Of a DNA stretch of 64,000 bases, positions 59,024-64,000 are shown piece after piece. This stretch comes from Pelagerythrobacter marinus (GTDB lineage Bacteria > Pseudomonadota > Alphaproteobacteria > Sphingomonadales > Sphingomonadaceae), in assembly GCF_009827515.1 (NCBI RefSeq), contig NZ_WTYO01000004.1, positions 62,001 through 126,000 on the forward strand, in the 5' to 3' direction. Both the position numbers and the translations under genes were made by a program. Numbering within the stretch: position 1 is the first letter of the stretch; the number at the start of each line of letters is the position of its first letter. The notes under the pieces were generated by a model, which was not told the DNA's origin, made no database searches, and worked only from the letters and a program-made list of their open reading frames with translations.

Positions 59024-62000
59024 TCAGTAATCGCGGCTGACCTCGGCCCGCACGCTCTCGCGCCCGATGGTCGAGACGCTGGCGAGCAGCGAGAGCCAGG
59101 AGGTGACGCGGAACTCGACCTCGGTCGCGCTGTAGCCCTGCCCGTCGGTGATGATCTCGGCATAGAAGCGGCGGCCGAAGTTCTTGCCCACGGCCACTGC
59201 CGTCCCGCGGTCCAGCGCCGGGTCGGGCCCGACGATCCGCAGCCGGTCGAGCCCGATGGCGGAGCGCAGCTGGTTGATCGGGTCCAGCCCCCCGCCCCCG
59301 CGCAGCGAGGCGACCGCCGCGCCGAGCTGGAGCGCATCGGTGGCCGAGAGGTCGGCGATCGACCCGCCGAACAGCAGGCGGGCGAGGATCTCCTCCTCCG
59401 GCAGCGCGGGCGTGGAACTGAAGCTGATCTCGGGCTGCATGGCATTGCCCTGGACCTGGACGGTGACGTCGAGGCCGTCGCGCTCGGTCTCGGCGCGGAT
59501 GTCCAGCCGCGGATCGATCGGGCCGGTCTCGTCGAACTCGATCTGGCCGCGGGTCAGCTCGAAACTGGCCCCGGCGAACGTGTACTCGCCGCGCACGACC
59601 TCGGCCTCGCCGCCGATCCGCGGATCGTCGGTCGTCCCGCGCACGCGCACGTCGGCGCGCCATTCGCTGTCCAGCCCCATGCCGTCGACATCGACGCGCG
59701 ACGGGGCCCGGGCATCGATCAGGTATCGCCAGGGGGCGCTGGGGGCGGCGCGCGGCGCGATGTCGGCCGGGGCATTGACCTCGCGCGTGCGGATCTGCGG
59801 CAGGTCCTGCGCCTCGTCCATCGTGCCGAGCGACCAGCTCGCGCGGTTGACCAGCAGGCGGCCGGCGATCGTCCCGCCGATCCCGTCGGACACGATCCGC
59901 AAGGGACCGGTGACCGTGGCGGACAGGCCGTTGGCGTCGAGGAGGCGCGCGTTGCGCGCGGCAATGCGGATGTCCATCTGCGGGCCGCGCTGGCCCAGGT
60001 CGCGCAAGGTCACCGTGCCGCTGCCCGAAACCGCGCCGCCGCCCGGCGCCGTGCCGGAAAAGCGGGTCAGGCGCAGGCGCGCGCCGGCAAAGTCGCCCCG
60101 CGCGCTGACCCCGGTGATATCGGTGCCCGACAGGCCGCTGCGCAGCCGCAGGTTGTCGCTCGCCAGCGATCCGCGCACTTGCGGGTCGGCCAGCGTGCCG
60201 CTGACGTTGGCGGCGACCGAAAGCGGCCCGGTCAGGTCGAAGGTGTCGATCGCGGCCAGGCGCCAGAGCGCGTCGGCCGGGCCGGCGAAGCGCAGTTGCG
60301 CGGCCAGGCTGCCCGCGCGCAGGCGATCGAACAGCGCCCCCGCTGCCGGCATGCCGGAGATCCGCCCCTGCAGGCGGCCGCGCCGCTCGCCGCCCTCGTC
60401 GATCACGGCGCGCGTTTCCAGCTGGCTCGCGCCCAGCCGCGCGACCAGCGACAGGTCCACCGGGCGCGAGGTGAGGACGAGCCCGGAACGCGTGAGCCCT
60501 TCGACCTGGACGCGCGCGGTGCCGGTCGGCACGCCGCCTGCCCCGGCGCTGAAATCGACCACCCCGGAGATCGTCCCGCCGAGGCCGAGATCGTCGGTCA
60601 CCGCGTCCACCAGCGAAAGCGGCATTTCCGCCATCTTCAGCTCCAGCGCCGTCGGGCCGGTGCCGCCGAACCGGCCGGAGGCGATCGCGATCCCGTCGCC
60701 ATAGCTCACCTGCGTCGGTTGCAACGCCCACCCGCCGCCCTCGCTGGCGAGGAGGACCGCGCGCCGCGGCATCGTGATGCGGCGCCCGGCGAAGAACCCG
60801 CGCGCGGCCACGGCGATGCGCTGCGAGGCGATCTCGGCGTCGATCTGCATCCCCAGCCGGCTGCCGCGACGGCCGGTGAAGGCGACGTTGACGTCCCCCT
60901 GCCCGTCGCGCAGCTGCGCATCGGCCATCAGGCGGCCGAGGAACAGGCTGCCGTATTGCAGCCCCTGCGCGGTCATCTCGCCCTCGATCGTCGTGCTGCC
61001 TTCGGCCAGGAGACCGCTGGCGACGATGTCCGCCCGGCCGATCGCGATCGGGGTCGCGCCGCCGAAGCTGGCATTGCGCGCATCGATATCGACGTCGAAC
61101 GCCTGCCCCCCGCCCCGCGGGGCAAGCGCGATCGTGCCGTCGAGCCCGCCGCCCGCCAGCGCGAGGTCGCCCGAAACGCCCGCGTCGCCGAGCACGAGGT
61201 CGCCCCGCACGCTCGTCTCCCAGAGGTCGAGCCGCTCGACCGCGATCCGCGTCGGTCCGCCGGCCGGCATCAGCAGTTCCAGCCGGCCGTCGAACGGGCC
61301 GAGCATCGATCCGCCCTCGGTATCGATCAGGAACCCGTCTTCGCTCGGCGCGATCGCGACCCGCACGTCCTCCAGCCCGGCCGCCGGCAGCGGATCGGCG
61401 AAGACCAGCGCGGCGCGCGGCCCGGCGCCGTCCAGCCCGGCCTCGACCGTGAACGGGCCATAATCGGTGTGCGTGCCGCGCCCGGCGATCGTCGTCGTCC
61501 CGCCCTGGACCCGCCCGTCGAGCGCCAGTTGCAGCTTCTGCGAATCAACCGTGAGATCGCGGAAGACGACCGGGCCGTCGGCGCTCAGCCCCACGCCGCC
61601 GCGCACGGCGATCGTCGGGCCGGCGAGGTTGGCCAGCGTGGCGTTGGTCACGCTACCGATCCGTCCCGCGAAGTTGGCGCGCAGCCGCCAGGGCACGCCG
61701 TCGGCGACGCGGAACAGGACCTTGGCCGTGCCGCTGGCGGAACCGACGTTGTCGAGCGGCAGCCCGCGCAGGGCGACCGGGCCGGCCAGCGCATAGGCGC
61801 CGGTGCGCGTCTCTCCACGCAGCGAGAACCGGGCGCTGGCATCGGGAAAGACCAGCCGCAGGTCGTCGGCCACGATGCGGGTGCCGCTATAGGCCACTTC
61901 GCCCGACAGGCGCCCGCGCACCAGCCGCGGATCGAGCAGGTCGTTGCCGGCGACGACCTGCTGGACGCGCAGGTCCAGGGGCAGGGTCCAGCGGACCCCG

Positions 62001-63232
62001 TCGTAAGTCGCCGTGCCGTCCTGCACCAGCCCGCGCACCTGGGTCGTGCCGGAAACGAACCGATCGACGACCAGGCGGTGCGCGATCGTCAGGTCGCGGA
62101 AGGCGCCATCGAGCGTGGCGACGATCCGCGCGCCTTCCACCCGCATGTCCGCCGCCGGCGCGGCCTGTGCCAGGCGCAGGTCGAGCGCGAAATCGTCGAA
62201 GGCATTGCCGGCCAGGTCCACCGCCCCCTGCGCGTCGCCCACCAGCCCGCGGGCGCGCAGCGCGAGGTCGCCGTCGAGCACGCTGTCCTCCAGCGTGCCG
62301 AACGCGGCCAGCGAGACCGGGCCTGGAAGGAGATCGGCCAGCGGCCCGTCCAGCAATGGCGCGGGGCTTGCCTGCCCGACCGCGCCATAGCGGCCGGCGC
62401 GGTTGGTCAGGCGGAAGGCGGCGAGGCGGTCGTCGTCCCGCTCCACCAGCAGCGCGCCGCGCCACTGGCTCCAGGTGCCGTCGCCGGTAATGCGCGCGCG
62501 ATAGCCGGCGTCGGCCCCCGCCAGCCCGGCGATGACCCCGTCGCGCGGCGCGCGATAGTCGAGCTCGAGGTCGAACCGGTCGCCGTCCGGCTCGGCATCG
62601 ACCAGCAGGCGCAGCGTGTCGCGCTGGCCCAGCCGCCCCGCGGCGTCGAGGAACACGCGGCCATCGCGAATGTCCGCCTGGGCAGACAGGTCCACCCGGT
62701 GCTCGGCATCGTCCACCACCCCGCGCGCAACGCGGAAGTTGTCCAGCTCCAGCCGGTCCACGCGAATGTCGAAATCGGGCAGGATCGGCGCGTCGGGATC
62801 GCCCGGCAGCAGCTCCGGCGCACGCAGCAGGGTCCCGCGGCGCGCGACGAGGTGGCGCACGTCGAGCCCGCTCCACAGCCAGTTCAGCGGCCGCCAGTCC
62901 AGCTCCGCCACCGGCACGGTGAGGAAGCGGCCTTCGGGGTCGGAGAGGACGAGGTCGTGCAGCGTCGCCTGGCCGTATATGTCCCCTTCGATCCGGCCGA
63001 TCGCGATCCGCAGGCCGGACGCGGGCGCCACTTCGGCGATCCGATCGACGATGAAGCGCTTGCCGATCGGGCTGTTGAGCGCCGCCAGCGCGAGGACGAC
63101 GAGCGCGACCAGACCCACCAGGATGCCGGCGGCCCAGCGCCCGGCCCGGCCCAGCCGCGAAGGGCCTGCCGCGCCCTCTTCGCGCGCGGGTGCATCGTCG
63201 GCGGCGGTGTCCGGCAGATCCTCCTCCGCCAT
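59024..63232 (-). CDS. tamB: Translocation and assembly module inner-membrane subunit TamB
   Basis: TamB spans the periplasm as a long beta-taco and, with TamA, helps assemble outer-membrane proteins and moves phospholipid. The 1402-residue protein has one N-terminal transmembrane helix (33-52) after an acidic tail. Repeated beta-rich segments follow, with the DUF490 domain at the C-terminus (VRGEYTFAGASFELTRGQIEFDE; PEISFSSTPALPEEEILARLLFG). Its ATG shares one base with the tamA stop. Confidence 0.95.
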   Translation of the reverse strand: MAEEDLPDTAADDAPAREEGAAGPSRLGRAGRWAAGILVGLVALVVLALAALNSPIGKRFIVDRIAEVAPASGLRIAIGRIEGDIYGQATLHDLVLSDPEGRFLTVPVAELDWRPLNWLWSGLDVRHLVARRGTLLRAPELLPGDPDAPILPDFDIRVDRLELDNFRVARGVVDDAEHRVDLSAQADIRDGRVFLDAAGRLGQRDTLRLLVDAEPDGDRFDLELDYRAPRDGVIAGLAGADAGYRARITGDGTWSQWRGALLVERDDDRLAAFRLTNRAGRYGAVGQASPAPLLDGPLADLLPGPVSLAAFGTLEDSVLDGDLALRARGLVGDAQGAVDLAGNAFDDFALDLRLAQAAPAADMRVEGARIVATLDGAFRDLTIAHRLVVDRFVSGTTQVRGLVQDGTATYDGVRWTLPLDLRVQQVVAGNDLLDPRLVRGRLSGEVAYSGTRIVADDLRLVFPDASARFSLRGETRTGAYALAGPVALRGLPLDNVGSASGTAKVLFRVADGVPWRLRANFAGRIGSVTNATLANLAGPTIAVRGGVGLSADGPVVFRDLTVDSQKLQLALDGRVQGGTTTIAGRGTHTDYGPFTVEAGLDGAGPRAALVFADPLPAAGLEDVRVAIAPSEDGFLIDTEGGSMLGPFDGRLELLMPAGGPTRIAVERLDLWETSVRGDLVLGDAGVSGDLALAGGGLDGTIALAPRGGGQAFDVDIDARNASFGGATPIAIGRADIVASGLLAEGSTTIEGEMTAQGLQYGSLFLGRLMADAQLRDGQGDVNVAFTGRRGSRLGMQIDAEIASQRIAVAARGFFAGRRITMPRRAVLLASEGGGWALQPTQVSYGDGIAIASGRFGGTGPTALELKMAEMPLSLVDAVTDDLGLGGTISGVVDFSAGAGGVPTGTARVQVEGLTRSGLVLTSRPVDLSLVARLGASQLETRAVIDEGGERRGRLQGRISGMPAAGALFDRLRAGSLAAQLRFAGPADALWRLAAIDTFDLTGPLSVAANVSGTLADPQVRGSLASDNLRLRSGLSGTDITGVSARGDFAGARLRLTRFSGTAPGGGAVSGSGTVTLRDLGQRGPQMDIRIAARNARLLDANGLSATVTGPLRIVSDGIGGTIAGRLLVNRASWSLGTMDEAQDLPQIRTREVNAPADIAPRAAPSAPWRYLIDARAPSRVDVDGMGLDSEWRADVRVRGTTDDPRIGGEAEVVRGEYTFAGASFELTRGQIEFDETGPIDPRLDIRAETERDGLDVTVQVQGNAMQPEISFSSTPALPEEEILARLLFGGSIADLSATDALQLGAAVASLRGGGGLDPINQLRSAIGLDRLRIVGPDPALDRGTAVAVGKNFGRRFYAEIITDGQGYSATEVEFRVTSWLSLLASVSTIGRESVRAEVSRDY

Positions 63233-64000
63233 CAGAAAGCCTGCCCCAGCGAAACGTAGACGGCCACGGCACTATGGTCCGGCCCCGGGTTCAGCGGCAC
63301 GCCCACGTCCACCCGGATCGGCCCGAAGCCGGTGTGATAGCGCACGCCCAGGCCCGCGCCGACGCGGAACGTCTCGAAATCGGGGAACGTGCTGGTGCTG
63401 ACCGTCCCCGCGTCGATGAACGGCACGACCGACAGCGCGCCGTCGAACATGCCGGTCCTGATCCGCGCCTCCAGCGCGACTTCGGCCAGCGAGCGCCCGC
63501 CGGTCGGATCGCCCAGGTCGTCGTGCGGGCCGATCTCGCGATAGCCGTAGCCGCGCACCGATCCGCCCCCGCCGGCATAGAGCCTGCGCGACGGCGCGAT
63601 ATTGGCGATCGCGGTCCCCTGGATCGTGCCGAAGCGCGCCCGGCCGGCGACCACCACGCTATCGCTCACCTGCTGGTAATAGCTCGCGTCGAACTGGCTG
63701 CGCAGGTAGAAGCTTTCGACCCCGTTGCTGCGCGAAACCTCGGGCGAGAGGCGCCCCGCGACGCGGAAGCCCTCTTTCGGATCGAGCAGGTCGTCGGTCG
63801 TGTCGAGCTGGAGGAACAGCGGGATCGCGCCGACGAAATAGGTCTGGCGCGCCTGCTGCGGCGCATTGCCCGCGGTCGCCGGGCGTTCCCCGGTGGCCAC
63901 TGCCTCGAACCCGACGCTCCAGCTGATCGGCTTCTGGAACAGGAGGGTGGAGGACCGCTCGTAGCTGGCGACGAAGGCGACGGTCCGCGCGTCGAAGGCC
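63232..64000 (-). CDS. tamA: TamA outer-membrane barrel, C-terminal part
   Basis: The frame is open to the window edge, so the N-terminal POTRA domains are missing. About 255 residues of an Omp85-type 16-strand barrel remain. They include the loop-6 VRGYGYREIGP motif and a last strand ending in Phe (YVSLGQAF), the signal for BAM-assisted insertion. It works with TamB, which follows with a TGATG overlap. The DDLLDPKEGFR loop is typical of TamA. Confidence 0.93.
   Translation of the reverse strand, partial: AFDARTVAFVASYERSSTLLFQKPISWSVGFEAVATGERPATAGNAPQQARQTYFVGAIPLFLQLDTTDDLLDPKEGFRVAGRLSPEVSRSNGVESFYLRSQFDASYYQQVSDSVVVAGRARFGTIQGTAIANIAPSRRLYAGGGGSVRGYGYREIGPHDDLGDPTGGRSLAEVALEARIRTGMFDGALSVVPFIDAGTVSTSTFPDFETFRVGAGLGVRYHTGFGPIRVDVGVPLNPGPDHSAVAVYVSLGQAF

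Overview
The window is a dense, high-GC chromosomal segment from an alphaproteobacterium. Gene content points to the order Sphingomonadales, most likely Erythrobacteraceae or a close relative. The clues are an alphaproteobacterial dcw cluster with a long-linker FtsZ, Hda of the HdaA type, a DUF2849 / sulfite reductase / DUF934 / CysH operon, DUF2794, a leucyl aminopeptidase followed by an SH3 protein, and short type-2 ArgC. The taxon is inferred from content, not from a database match. No insertion sequence, prophage block, CRISPR array or rRNA was seen. Nearly everything looks like core genome.

Layout. 1-6.6 kb: a partial lipoprotein, glmU, gph, a (3R)-hydroxyacyl-CoA-dehydrogenase-like SDR, DUF2794, serine acetyltransferase, hdaA and a membrane-anchored DUF2066-like protein. 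6.7-12 kb: purM-purN (PurN carries an extra C-terminal MmcQ/YjbR-like domain), then sseA, metC and an MscS channel joined by ATGA overlaps. 12-16 kb: assimilatory sulfite reduction operon (SUMT, DUF2849, sulfite reductase, DUF934, CysH). 16-24 kb: an epimerase, proB, obg, tRNA-Ala(CGC), a proline-rich lipoprotein, a Bax-inhibitor-1 protein, a YbjN protein and a TPR-SPOR protein. 24-43 kb: a complete dcw cell-wall/division cluster on the minus strand (mraZ, rsmH, ftsL, ftsI, murE, murF, mraY, murD, ftsW, murG, murC, murB, ddl, ftsQ, ftsA, ftsZ), 11 of its 15 junctions being 4-base start/stop overlaps. 43.5-46 kb: a GldG-like protein with a small membrane protein, cysteine synthase and a 2Fe-2S ferredoxin. 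46-55 kb: an AlkA-type glycosylase, S9 peptidase, SDR, PhhB, ccmAB, map, a DUF3298-type lipoprotein and leucyl aminopeptidase. 55-64 kb: an SH3-only protein, argC, glnB-glnA, a phage-type lysozyme, tamB and the 3' end of tamA.

How the genes work together. The largest theme is envelope growth. GlmU makes UDP-GlcNAc, the Mur ligases with MraY and MurG build lipid II, FtsW and FtsI polymerise it at the septum, FtsA and FtsZ form the ring, and TamAB serves the outer membrane. A second theme is sulfur. SUMT makes the siroheme precursor for sulfite reductase, CysH supplies sulfite, CysE and CysK make cysteine, and SseA and MetC handle thiol sulfur. Nitrogen control is represented by glnB-glnA behind a candidate sigma-54 promoter.

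Points most worth a second look: a perfect DnaA box between ftsA and ftsZ; 10-bp-spaced GGG boxes upstream of mraZ; two related 16-bp boxes near two separate SDR genes, one followed by a strong terminator that ends just before the SDR ribosome binding site; the PurN fusion; an SH3 protein lacking the catalytic domain its relatives carry; and a solitary endolysin-like gene preceded by a 14-bp tandem repeat.
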